Of a DNA stretch of 64,000 nt, positions 53,871-64,000 are shown piece after piece. Within the stretch, counting starts at the first letter, position 1. Each line of letters opens with the position of its first letter. This DNA is from Pyropia yezoensis (taxonomy: Eukaryota > Rhodophyta > Bangiophyceae > Bangiales > Bangiaceae). The position numbers were made by a program, and so were the translations under genes. The notes beneath the pieces were generated by a model. It was not told the origin of the DNA, did no database searches, and worked only from the letters and a program-made list of their open reading frames with translations. Location of the stretch: NCBI GenBank assembly GCA_009829735.1, contig CM020620.1, positions 11,281,420 to 11,345,419 of the forward strand. The letters are read 5' to 3'.

Positions 53871-55330
53871 CCAAGCGCTGGTCTACGCGACTTAGGCCTT
53901 CAGCTACGCTAACTTTGCGCTGACGCGGTCCCAGCTGGGTAACTTGGTGCGCTGCTTGTGGGGCAAGACGGTCGGGATGACGTGGGCGCGAGCGTGCGTG
54001 GCGCGGCGTCGCGATGACCTTTCTGCCCGCTGCTGCAAGGCGCTGTCGGACTAGCGCAACGCCGCGTCGACGTTTGAGGAGGTCAAGGAGTGGGTGTCTG
54101 AGCTAGAGGTCTTCCTGGACGAGACGCGGCTGCCCCCGTGGACCATCTTCAACTAGGATGAGTGCCGGCTTGTCGTCCAGGGCAACCGCCTCGCCGTCAA
54201 GCGCATGCAGGCAGCGGACAGAGAGCTCACCAATGTGGCTGCAACACGGGGAGCCACTGTCGCCACGCTGCTGTCATTTGTCGCTGGCGACGACGCACCG
54301 TTTTAGAGCGTCTACATTTTTCGCTCGCGGCTTGCTGAGGGCGACTTAGCGGCAACGGATTTCGTCCTGTCGCGCTGCCAGAGTCGTACCCGCTCCAGTT
54401 GGCCGAGGTTTAAGGGCTGCACGGACACGGGCTTCTGGATGCGCCAACCTTTGCTGCGGTTATGGACGTGTTTGGTCAAGAGTGGCGGGTCCGCAACCCC
54501 GGCCGGGAAGTGCGTACCCCTGGGCGACCAGTTGAGGGCGCACCGTCAGGAGGAGGTTTTGCGGTCGGCTCTAAAACACGGAGTCGCGTGTTGCTGGCTC
54601 GTTGCCTACAATGCTCACTTCTTACAAGTGCTTGACGAAAAGTGCTTTGCCTGCGTGAAGAGGCACCTGCCAGTGCTCTCGGAGCAGAGGACTGTGGAGG
54701 CCCTGTTGACCAACCAACCGGCCCGTGACTGCATCCTGCTGACGGCCTATGATGCAGAGCATCGGAGCTTCACGCCCACCACCATCCGGGCGTCTTTCCG
54801 GTCTGTTGGCTTTGTGCCGTAGGACTCCGCGCGGGTGCAACACCTAGCCCATGTCAATCTGGGAATGGACTTGCCTTCGAACGGCGTGGCAGACGGCGCA
54901 CGGGCGGCTGCTGCTGTGTTGATTCGGTTGGCCCACGATGAGCACGAGGCGCACCGGTAAAGAGTCTTTGACGGTCGTGCTGTCGTGAAGAAAAGTCGTT
55001 TGTACAGCGCGACTGACCTGCTGGAAGCAGACCGAGCCCGAGTCGAGGCGGAGCGCGCTGCAGCAGACGCGAGGGCCGCCAAAGCAGCAGAAAAAGAGGC
55101 GGGTAAGCGGCAGGCGGCGCGTGGCAAGGTTGAGCGTGACCAACGACGCCTGTTGGCGACTGGTCGCTTGTGTGTGTGACATGTCCGCCTGGGCGGCAAG
55201 GGTTGGGCTGTTTGCGGATTTGAGAAATTTTGCGTGTGTCCAATGTGCGCGAGAGAATTTGCTGGGAAGGTCCTCATAGCCGCGCACTTAACACACAGGA
55301 CCCAGCTCAAGCTTTTGGGCAATAAAAAAA
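53871..55330 (+). pseudogene. Pogo-like (Tc1/mariner superfamily) transposase remnant
   Basis: A dead transposase of the DDE_1/pogo type. First catalytic region: WTIFN followed by a stop and DECRL at about 54138-54165. Second: LGDQLRAHRQEEVL near 54522. Third: HFLQVLDEKCFACVK near 54616. All three acidic residues can still be seen. A coiled-coil-like Ala/Glu stretch and a Cys/His cluster (CPMCAREFAGKVLIAAHLTH) follow near 55236-55300. At least four internal stops (at about 53891, 54051, 54153 and 54304), all TAG, and one frame change near 54430-54520 disable it. It ends in AATAAAAAAAAA, directly joined to 28S rDNA. Terminal inverted repeats were not found. Confidence 0.75.
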
Positions 55331-55391
55331 AACCCAGCTCACGTTCCCTATTAGTGGGTGAACAATCCAACACTTGGCGAATTCTGCTTCG

Positions 55392-55429
<38 letters not shown>

Positions 55430-55466
55430 AACGTCGCTGTGAACCCTTGGCTGCCACAAGCCAGTT

Positions 55467-55997
55467 CCTTTGTACCAGGTGACTCTGGTAGGGATTTCCC
55501 CGCAACCAGTTTTCAATTGCACCCTCTTTGCTTCTCCCGAGGCGTGTTACCCGAGGTAGACGAAGACACCGTCTCCGGTGGGAGTAGCCCGTACCTTAAG
55601 CCAGTGCGCTGTCCGACAGCGCGCCAACCCACATCTTACCGAGCGTTGAACCGGTAAGCTATGCCCATCAATGGGCAGGGAGCCAAGTCAGCTGCGGATT
55701 GTCCCTATACAACGGGTTCTTACCCGGCACCTCTTTTTTGATTATTTGCCTTCATGAATGGGGCGTTACCCCAGTCACTTGGTACCGTTGTCTTTTCCGG
55801 GAGTTCTTCGCATCCAGATGTGTTGCCCTACAAGAATTGTCCTTGTAAAACTACTAGGAGCATTTTCCTTAACCAAGGCGCATCCACGCAAGCATTTTTG
55901 CGCACCATGGCCGGACTAGACGGGTGAGAGAGGCACACCCGCCTGGGACGATAATATCATACGACTGTATGATTGCCACAATTGTGTGTTTTTGTTC
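55467..55997 (-). ncRNA. Group I intron at L2449
   Basis: A 531-nt insertion in the peptidyl-transferase region. The exon reads ACCACAGGGAT before it and AACTGGC after it, which is E. coli position 2449, and the intron ends in G. Core-like segments include GACAATCCGCAGC and GTTCAACGCTCGGTAAGATG. The core fit is weaker than in the neighbouring introns. No homing endonuclease ORF seen. Confidence 0.85.
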
Positions 55998-56009
55998 ATC
56001 CCTGTGGTA
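55998..56009 (-). rRNA. 12-nt 28S exon between two group I introns
   Basis: TACCACAGGGAT is a universally conserved 28S segment isolated between two introns. One base at its 5' side (56009) could belong to either exon because of a shared T. Confidence 0.85.
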
Positions 56010-56452
56010 CTGTTTTTTTATGGTCCCAGCCGCTAATATGTCAACGGCCTCCTGCAGCTCCTGCCATACATGGTGGCGTTCATTTGCAGGCACGCTTTCA
56101 CGTGGGCAAGACTATATCTCAAGCCGAAGGGGTGCCGTTTTTATAGGCACCCTCAGCCCACTGCCATCTAGTCGTTGAACTGCATCCATAGCTCTTCTCC
56201 AAGAAGGAGCCGTAGGACTTGGCTGCGGATTGCCCATTGTTTATGTCATCCTGTCTCGCTTTTACCATACCCTAGGTCATTACCCCGGCCACCAGGGGCT
56301 TTCGCCGCCCTGGCTTGGTAGAGACAGGCTTTAGGGAGTCCCCGCAATTTGACAGTGTCGCCCCATCCCCAGGCCTTTTGTAAGTGGCGGTCCGAAGGGG
56401 GACTAGCGGAACACTTTGAGTCCACTCTTAAAAGCTACCACAACGCGTGTTA
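56010..56452 (-). ncRNA. Group I intron near L2437
   Basis: About 443 nt inserted after GTGTCAGAGAAGC and before TACCACAGGGAT. Classic core elements are clear: CAAATTGCGGGGA (P4 side), GGGCAATCCGCAGCCAAG, GTTCAACGACTAGATGG (R) and AGATATAGTC (S). A P1 helix can form between AAGCTA at the 5' splice site and TAGCTT within the intron. The splice site carries C rather than the usual U if the intron ends in G, so the boundaries are good to plus or minus 1 nt. Confidence 0.9.
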
Positions 56453-56830
56453 GCTTCTCTGACACCTCTTGCTTCAAACCTTGAAGGTCGAAAGGATCGA
56501 TAGGCCATGCTTTCACAGTTTGTATTCGTACTGAAAATCAAAATCAAATGAGCTTTTACCCTTTTGTTCTACGTGAGATTTCTGTTCTCACTGAGCTCAT
56601 CTTAGGACCCCTGCGTTATCTTTTAACAGATGTGCCGCCCCAGCCAAACTCCCCACCTGACAATGTCCTCCGCGCAGGTGCACCCCCGAAGAGGTGTTAA
56701 TCCTAGAAAAAGGGTGTTACCACCCATCCCTGCTCGCCGGAGTAAGTAAAACAAGCTTGGGAGTAGAGGTATTTCACGGTCGAGTTGCCCCTCCCTCTTA
56801 GACTACACCTCCCAACTCATCTCACAAAGT

Positions 56831-56870
<40 letters not shown>

Positions 56871-56874
56871 GATT

Positions 56875-56927
<53 letters not shown>

Positions 56928-56928
56928 T

Positions 56929-56965
<37 letters not shown>

Positions 56966-57354
56966 CTGGTAGTTCCCCAGGTTTTTTTTTTCCATCCCTG
57001 AGGCCCGGACTGTATCTTAAGCCCCACGACGAAGGCTGGTTAGCCATCGACGACCCGAGCCCACTCCCGTTCAGTCTCTGCGACGGATGCGTATTGTGAG
57101 AGGGTGATGTCCCACAACTTAGCGTCTCGCCACAGGGTCACCCCATCGGTCACGTGGGTTTTTACCATCGGCTCCGGTCATTACCCGGGATCCCGCTCGC
57201 GAGTTTCCCCGCGAGGGTGGTACCACGTGCCTTTCCATGCGGAGGGTTTCCCTGTACAAGGAGTGTCGCACCGTCAGAGTGGCAGAGCCCCTCTTTCTTT
57301 TCCGGTACTAGCCTGCATAAGCTTTTCACTCAGACTATCTCATCCAATTAGTTT
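56966..57354 (-). ncRNA. Group I intron at L1951
   Basis: A 389-nt insertion between CCTCGTCATCT and AATTAGTGACGCG of 28S, equivalent to E. coli 1951. The R (CAGAGACTGAACGGGAGTGG) and S (AAGATACAGTCCGGGCC) elements are plain, the exon ends in U and the intron in G. Confidence 0.92.
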
Positions 57355-57382
57355 AGATGACGAGGCATTTGGCTACCTTAAG

Positions 57383-57831
57383 CATTTGCGCCCAGAAGCA
57401 GAACGGATGTTGTTTGCCGTATCCGTCTGCATCCCAGTCTGTCTTTGCCCTGTGCGAGCTCTTACAGACAGCACACTTTATTATCGTGCGGGATGGCACG
57501 TCCCCTTAAGCCACCTTTTGAGGAGAAAAGTCAGCCCATACCTTTGCGTGCTCTACGACGGCCATTGCCACCAGTTCACACCGGCGTCGACTCGCCACGA
57601 GATCAACCCCCTATTAAGCGCAATCTCTTTTCTCTTATTGTGTCAAGATACTTCCAAGATGCAGCACTCAACGTCGAGGCCTTCCCCGTACCAGGTTATG
57701 TTGCCGCTGGCCGCCCACAGTCCAAAGAACAAAGGTCAGATCGACTAGCAGGAAAAAAGCGTGTCATACGTGTATTTCTACACCAGACGCCGCCCCCACT
57801 TTTGACTCCCGTAGGTAGTATTTTTTGTTTA
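57383..57831 (-). ncRNA. Group I-like intron at L1923
   Basis: A 449-nt insertion between TATGACTCT and CTTAAGGTAGCC, two nucleotides before the classic Tetrahymena site (L1925). The exon ends in U and the intron in G. The core is harder to read than in the others, so group I is inferred from the site, boundaries and size. Confidence 0.8.
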
Positions 57832-57883
57832 AGAGTCATATTTACTCCCGCCGTTTACCCGCGCTTGGTTGAATTTCTTCACT

Positions 57884-57917
<34 letters not shown>

Positions 57918-58874
57918 CGCCAACACCGTTTCCGGCCGTCGCAATGCTTTGTTTTAATTAAACAGTCGGATTCCCCTTGTCCGTACCAGTTCTAATCCGT
58001 TCGTTGATCGCAAGCGGGAAGAGACAAGAACGACAAGCGCTCCTGCCTCCATCGACACGGTTTCTTCCCACAAGCAGCGTCAATCCAGCCTCCAAAGAGG
58101 CTAGACGTCTGCCGCTCATTGGCGTCTACGCCCGCGCGTCCCAACAAGCCCGAACATTAGAGCCAATCCTTTTCCCAAAGTTACGGATCTATTTTGCCGA
58201 CTTCCCTTATCTACATTATTCTATTGACTAGAGGCTGTTCACCTTGGGGACCTGATGCGGTTATGGGTACGGCCAGGTGTGAGAATTCCTCGTCTCACAC
58301 AAGTGTAAGACGGCTGCTTTCCCCTGGGTTTTCAAGGGCCATTACAAGCGTTCCGAACACCACAAGACGTGCGGCGCTTTTCCGGCCTTTCGCCCCCTAT
58401 CTCCGGACAAACCGATTCCAGGGGGTTGGGCGCGTTAAACAGGAAAGAGATCCCTGCTCGGAGCTCCTACGGGCGTCCCCAAGTTCAGTTGCGTTGCCGC
58501 AGTTTGCGGTAACCACAGTTTCCACATCCTGGTGCGGGAATGTTAACCCGCGTCCCTTTCGATGGACTGCGCTGCAAGAGCGCACTTGAATACGGAGTTT
58601 CCCCATCTCTTAGGACCGACTAACCCACGTCCAAGCACTGTTCGCGTGGAACCCTTCCCCACTTCAGTCTTCAAGGTTCTCACTTGAATATTTGCTACTA
58701 CCACCAAGATCTACACTAGGGGTCGCTCCACCCGAGCTTATGCCCAAGGCTTCCATGCGAGTGTACCGTGTTTCAAAACCCCCACGCCCTCCTACTCATT
58801 GGGGCTTCGTATTTACCCCAACGGCGACGCCTCGGTCCCCCGCTTAAGCGCCATCCATTTTCAGGGCTGATCCA

Positions 58875-58908
<34 letters not shown>

Positions 58909-59203
58909 ATTCCGACTTCCATGGCCACCGTCCTGCTGTCTGTATGAATCAACACCTTTTCTGGTGTCTGAATGAGCTGGGAGTTTGGCACCTTAGCGTC
59001 GCTTTCGGTTCATCCCGCATCGCCAGTTCTGCTTACCAAAATCGGCCCACTGAGAGCAATCATTGTCCGCACGGCGTTCATTGTTTTAAGCAACGTTGCC
59101 TGCTCCTCACCTATTTAAAGTTTGAGAATAGGTCGAAGGAGTTACTCCCCCGAGGCCTCTAATCATTCGCTTTACCGGATGATACTGACTTGCATTTGCT
59201 CCC

Positions 59204-59253
<50 letters not shown>

Positions 59254-60210
59254 AGTCTTTCGCCCCTTTACCCAAGTTCGACGAGCGATTTGCACGTCAG
59301 CATCGCTACGAGCCTCCACCAGAGTTTCCTCTGGCTTCGCCCTACTCAGGAATAGTTCACCATCTTTCGGGTCCCATCATACTCGATCTGCCTCAAAACC
59401 AACCACCCCGAAGGGATCGGGGTCGGGTGATGGTGCCCCCCCTTATGAGAGCAGGGTTCCCACCAAGCAGCAGCGCAGAGCCACCGTTTACTTTCATTGT
59501 GCGTTCGGGTTTTAACCACCCAAACACTCGCGAGTATGTGAGACTCCTTGGTCCGTGTTTCAAGACGGGGTGGAGAAGCCCATTTTGACAGCGCCCTCAC
59601 ACGACAAGTCGCGGATCCCTCGGCCGGGGTGCAAGCTAGAAAGGAGTAGAGGCGGGAAATAAATCCCTCAACCACCTCCCCGTTAACACCCGCCCCCGGC
59701 CGGCGCTGCCCCGGGAACCAGAACGCTACGGTGCCCTATGACAGGCACTTGGGGATCTGGCCCCATGATCACTGACCTCCTTCGCTTCACTCTTAACGGT
59801 TTCAAGCCCTGTTTAACTCTCTTTTCAAAGTTCTTTGCATCTTTCCCTTACGGTACTTGTACGCCGTCGGTCTCTCGCTAGTATTTAGCTTTAGATGAAG
59901 TTTACCATCCACTTAGGGCTGCATGCCCAAGCAACCCGACTCATCGTAAGGTCACCGTAACGCATCGCACACCGGGTCACAGACGGGGTTATAACCCTCT
60001 ACGACACCCCATTTCAAACGGGATTTATACCCGGCGCGACGCAGGCGACACCACTTTACTATACAACCCGAAGGTAAGCGCGAACCCCCTTCGGTTTTCA
60101 TGTTGAGCTCTTCCCGCTTCGCTCGCCGCTACTGAGGGAATCCTTGTTAGTTTCTTTTCCTCCGCTTAATTATATGCTTAAATTCGGCGGGTGGTCCTAC
60201 CTGATTTGAG

Positions 60211-60689
60211 ATCGAGTTATGGAAGGAACACACTCGTCAGAGACTGGCAGACGCTCAGGACAAGCAAGAAATGCAAGATCTCCCGCCGTCAAGCACGATC
60301 TGCCTCTTTTGACATGTGGTACGGTTTTTTCTTTTTTTTAGCACGTTCCAGAGGGCAACGCCCATGAGACGGCACCTGTCTCTACGTCAGAGCAACTGAC
60401 AAGAGATTTCCAAGCAAAGAAACCCCAGAGAGGCTTATGGCAAGTAACCAACGCCACCTGGGTTGAAACTGAATCAATGCAGACCTACTCAAGACGTTCA
60501 CTCTGACTTGAGAGATGTGGTGCTTTAAACTCATGCTCTATGACCTCCAGCGGGCAACGATACGTGTTTCGGACGACGCCTCTTTCAAGAGAAAGGGGCG
60601 ACAAAGCCCATCTCCGGCATGCACTACCTTTTGCCCCAAGAAGGCAGGAAGATAAGAGAGCCGATTGTTGTTATGTATTGTTTTTCCCA
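60211..60689 (-). other. ITS2
   Basis: Spacer of about 479 nt between the 3' end of 5.8S and the start of 28S. No ORF of note; boundaries are accurate to a few bases. Confidence 0.85.
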
Positions 60690-60852
60690 TCGACACTCAA
60701 ACAGGCATGCTCACCTCCTCATGGAGATGAGCGCAACTTGCATTCAAAGACTTAATGATTCACGAAGTCCTGCAATTCACATTAGTTATCGCAGTTGGCT
60801 GCGTTCTTCATCGTTGCGAGAACCAAGATATTCACCGCTAAGAGTTGTATCT
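60690..60852 (-). rRNA. 5.8S rRNA
   Basis: Contains the conserved GATGAAGAACGCAGC and the TTGAATGCAAGTTGCGC region, ending near GTTTGAGTGTCGAT. The length of about 160 nt is normal. Confidence 0.95.
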
Positions 60853-61227
60853 TTGTTATTGTATGGAGACAGTCTTCCCACAAGCTCCTCATAGAAGAAG
60901 CTGTGGCAAGCGGTTAAGAAAAAAAGGGGCATATGATGATGTATATATTATATTGGGCTCCATTGGCGGCATCCTCCCTGGAAGGCAAAAAAAAAAACTG
61001 CCAAGCACAGAAGCGCCGCCGTGGAGGGAGAAGGATGGCGACTTCCTGTGGAAAAGCTTCCTGTGGTGCCCTCACATCCTCTCAATGGGAGTTTACGCCC
61101 GGCACAGAGGCGATGGCAGAAGAGTGCTGCTTGCTATACCCCGATAGGCGACATGCAGATTCTCTCTTTCATTGCCACCACCTGTGCGGACGATTTGGTT
61201 CGCGTGTGTTTGTGTCAATAGTTTGTG
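60853..61227 (-). other. ITS1
   Basis: Spacer of about 375 nt between the 3' end of 18S and 5.8S. Nothing else recognised. Confidence 0.85.
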
Positions 61228-61257
61228 AATGATCCTTCCGCAGGTTCACCTACGGAA

Positions 61258-61769
61258 CGTGTTCGTTTCTCAATATATCGGAAAACTTCCCACCCTCATA
61301 ATGGGCTCACATGGCTCTCCAGCACCCACTTTTCATGGGTGCCTTCCTCACATGCGACACTGCTCTCGCAGGGGACCGACTGTCTCTTAAACTTCTTTCA
61401 TGGAAGAAACCCCCTCCCTTACAGTCTGTGAACCTTCCCCATAGCCCGCGGGGGACCTTAGGGGCTTGGCTGCGGATTGCCCATTGTGCCATTCAACAAA
61501 GCTATTACCATCCGCCAGGGCGCTACCCCGACTGCTGCGCCTGACGCTTTCACGTTCGGCCGCGGTGCTTGTTGACTTTGGGGTGTTCCCGCAATTTGAT
61601 AAAGTCGCAGCTGTCCTGTCACAGAACCGCTGCTTGCGTTGACCACAGAATCAGTGTTTATAGTCGCGCACTGTGCACCCTTTCGGGCCGCAAAGGCTTC
61701 GTGTACGTTTTCCTACGGAAGGGGACATCCGCGTGGCGCAAAGAACGCCACGAGTGCCCATCCAAAAAA

Positions 61770-61776
<7 letters not shown>
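61258..61776 (-). ncRNA. Group IC1 intron at S1506
   Basis: A 519-nt insertion between AACAAGGT and TTCCGTAGGTGAACC, E. coli position 1506, with exon U and intron G at the ends. Core: CAAATTGCGGGAA, GGGCAATCCGCAGCCAAG, GTTCACAGACTGTAAGGG (R) and AAGAGACAGTCGG (S). S1506 introns are characteristic of Bangiales. No endonuclease ORF seen. Confidence 0.95.
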
Positions 61777-61812
<36 letters not shown>

Positions 61813-61882
61813 ATTTAATGAGCTTCTCACGGCTACCGCTCTGGACGAGTCCATCACACTAGCCGCGATCCAGACATTTCAT

Positions 61883-61916
<34 letters not shown>

Positions 61917-62386
61917 CGTACAAAGGGCAGGGACGTATTCGGCGCAGGCTGATGACCTGCGCCTACAAGGAATTCCTCGTTGAAGATCAATAATTGCAAT
62001 GATCTATCCCCAGCACGATGCACTTTCAAAAGATTACCCGAGCCTTCCCACCCAGGACTATCAAGTGAAACTCGTTGAATGCATCAGTGTAGCGCGCGTG
62101 CGGCCCAGAACATCTAAGGGCATCACAGACCTGTTATTGCCTCAATCTTCCATACGCTAGACGCGCATAGTCCCTCTAAGAAGGTAAGAACGCAGTGCTG
62201 GCATGCGCGCACCTATTTAGCAGGACGAGGTCTCGTTCGTTAACGGAATTAACCAGACAGATCACTCCACCAACTAAGAACGGCCATGCACCACCAACCA
62301 AAAAATCAAGAAAGAGCTGCCAGTCTGTCAATCATTCTTCTGTCCGGACCTGGTAAGTTTTCCCGTGTTGAGTCAAATTAAGCCGC

Positions 62387-62423
<37 letters not shown>

Positions 62424-62949
62424 CTGACGGAGTCATATGAAAGTGCCCCCGCCAATCCCCAGTCGGCATCGTTTACGGTTAAGACTACGACGGTATCTGA
62501 TCGTCTTCGATCCCCTAACTTTCGTTCTTGATCAATGAAAACATCCATGGTAGATGCTTTCGCAGTTGTACGTCTTCCATCAATCCAAGAATTTCACCTC
62601 TGACAATGAAATACGAATGCCCCCAACCGTCCCTATTAATCATTACTTGGTCCCTGGAAACCAACAAAATAGAGCCCAAGTCCTATTCTATTATTCCATG
62701 CTCACATATTCAAGGCATTGGCCTGCTTTGAACACTTTACTTTCTTCACAGTAAACGGTCGGCCCGCAGGTAAACGCGCAGAGACAGAAAAGTCCCTACA
62801 CGCCGCGTCCCGACGAAAGGAGACAAACTCCCACTGGCAACAAGGCAAAAGCCCGGCCCGTGGGGGCGCTCCGAGGTCCGACTACGAGCGTTTTAACTGC
62901 AACAACTTTAACATACGCTATTGGAGCTGGAATTACCGCGGCTGCTGGC

Positions 62950-63461
62950 CATTGCTACCCGACACACACCTTTGGTAGTGCCTTCCACAGTCCTCTGGGG
63001 CGAGCATCACCCCGTTACTGCTGTGGACCTGGTTTCCCAGTGGATTGGACTCTCCCTTAAGCTTGCGCCCACTCCATTAGAGTCTCTGAAGGTTCGCCTT
63101 TGCCAACTGTTGCCCAAAGGCAGGTCGGCCCTCGCGCTTCCCTGCGGATCAACCCTATCCTTGACGTTTTTACCATCCATGTACCACTACGTACACTGCT
63201 GCGTCCTGAGCGATTGCTCGCTCTCACCTCTCGGCGGACCGCGGTAGTCAAGGCCTCGCGGGCACTCCCCGGCAATTTAGAAGTGTATGATGGGGGCTCT
63301 GTGGCTGGTTACTATTCCAAGCCGGGTTTCCCATCGTTTGCCTACTCGCCTTTTTCACACGGCCATGCAGAGAGGAACAAATCCCATGCATGGTGTGCTT
63401 CCAGAGAGAAACATCTGGCGCTGTTTTTTTTTAATTACGGAGGGCTTTGATGCAGACGTTC
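62950..63461 (-). ncRNA. Group IC1 intron at S516
   Basis: A 512-nt insertion between GGGCAAGTCTGGT and GCCAGCAGCCGCGG, E. coli position 516. Core elements TAAATTGCCGGGGAG, TTGATCCGCAGGGAAGC, CAGAGACTCTAATGGAGTGG (R) and AGGGAGAGTCC (S) are visible. S516 introns are known from Bangiales. It is too short for a full endonuclease gene. Confidence 0.95.
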
Positions 63462-64000
63462 ACCAGACTTGCCCTCCAATGGATCCTCGATAAGGCATTT
63501 AAATTGTTCGCATTCCAATTAGAAGACCCAAAGGGCCCCCTATTGTTATTTTTTGTCACTACCTCCCCGAGTCGGGATTGGGTAATTTGCGCGCCTGCTG
63601 CCTTCCTTGGATGTGGTAGCCGTTTCTCAGGCTCCCTCTCCGGAATCGAACCCTAATTCCCCGTCACCCGTCGACACCATGGTAGACCAATACTCTACCA
63701 TCGAAAGTTGATAGGGCAGAAATTTGAATGAGGAGTCGCCAGCACGAGGCCATGCGATCCGACAAGTTATTGTGAATCATCTCAAAGCGCTCTGGAGAGA
63801 GCACGATGGTTTTTTATCCAATAAGTACCACCCTTCGTAAGTCGGGCGTTGAGGCATGTATTAGCTCTAGAATTACTACGGTTATCCAAGTAGTGTTGTT
63901 CCCAAAGGAACTATAACTGTTTTAATGAGCCATTCGCAGTTTCACGAGTATAAAAGTGTTTATACTTAGACATGCATGGCTTAGTCTTTGAGACAAGCAT

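Larger units (their letters stand above)
55329..60210 (-). rRNA. 28S rRNA gene, 3' end missing, four group I introns
   Basis: The 5' end is at about 60210 next to the conserved GACCTCAAATCAGGTAGGAC-type start. Conserved cores follow in order down to GAACGTGAGCTGGGTTT at about 55329-55345, where the gene stops; roughly the last 300 nt are absent and a pogo-like transposon is joined instead. Removing the four introns (55467-55997, 56010-56452, 56966-57354, 57383-57831) leaves about 3070 nt, as expected for a gene lacking that end. As a terminal, truncated unit it is probably not a functional 28S gene, though the rest of the sequence looks conserved. Confidence 0.95.
61228..64000 (-). rRNA. 18S rRNA gene with two group I introns, 5' end outside window
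   Basis: The 3' end GGTGAACCTGCGGAAGGATC lies at about 61228-61250. The gene runs to the window edge at ATGCTTGTCTCAAAGACTAA, about 25 nt short of the 5' end. Without the introns at 61258-61776 and 62950-63461 about 1740 nt remain, as expected. All conserved blocks seen are intact. Confidence 0.97.

Noticed and set aside
55329-55345. R2-type or other site-specific 28S retrotransposon at the 28S junction
   Set aside because: The joined DNA encodes a pogo-like transposase remnant, not a non-LTR reverse transcriptase, and the site is not the R1 or R2 site.
57104-57748. A 214-codon plus-strand ORF across the 28S introns as a homing endonuclease gene
   Set aside because: It covers conserved rRNA and two separate introns, and no His-Cys or LAGLIDADG motif is visible.

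Overview
The window reads as nuclear DNA of a Bangiales red alga (Porphyra/Pyropia type). The evidence is a very GC-rich, G/C-run-laden genome, compact and mostly intron-poor coding stretches full of Ala/Gly/Pro, and an rDNA unit whose 18S gene carries group I introns at S516 and S1506, the two positions well known in Bangiales. The genus is inferred from these traits, not from a database match.

Layout. 1-10493: a Ty3/gypsy chromovirus (element A, minus strand, left end outside the window) with gag, pol ending in a chromodomain, and a large ORF on the opposite strand beyond pol. A solo LTR of a second family sits inside that antisense ORF with a 5-bp target duplication. 10494-13505: low-coding spacer. 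13506-22024: a second chromovirus (element B, minus strand) with the same plan: gag and pol overlapping by 4 nt, then a 647-residue ORF on the plus strand converging on pol, then the 3' LTR. Its other end runs into a 500-bp run of N (22025-22524). 22525-28710: a TPR-like gene, TA-flanked MITEs, an 80-bp minisatellite and a zinc-knuckle protein gene. 28895-29929: an apparently whole Tc1/IS630-type transposase. 30880-51200: host-like gene territory, with an alpha-helical repeat protein, a zinc-finger/RS-domain protein, an Ala-rich tandem-repeat protein, a divergent histone H3 that is a candidate CENH3/CENP-A, and a C2H2 zinc-finger protein, separated by long GC-rich low-complexity DNA. 51200-55330: a decayed gypsy fragment followed by a decayed pogo-like DNA transposon. 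55329-64000: rDNA on the minus strand (18S, ITS1, 5.8S, ITS2, 28S). The 28S gene is cut off at the pogo junction and the 18S gene runs off the window.

Main points. (1) Both chromoviruses are packed with short perfect inverted repeats inside coding sequence. In element B many of these are hairpins with an AACTT/AAGTT five-base loop, and I know of no named feature that explains them. (2) The antisense ORFs of elements A and B are homologous to each other, so an opposite-strand protein is a conserved part of this lineage. (3) The rDNA unit carries six group I introns, including two in the peptidyl-transferase region separated by an exon of only about 12 nt. (4) A divergent H3 gene may encode the centromeric histone. 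Several host genes change reading frame at long G runs, so their models are provisional.
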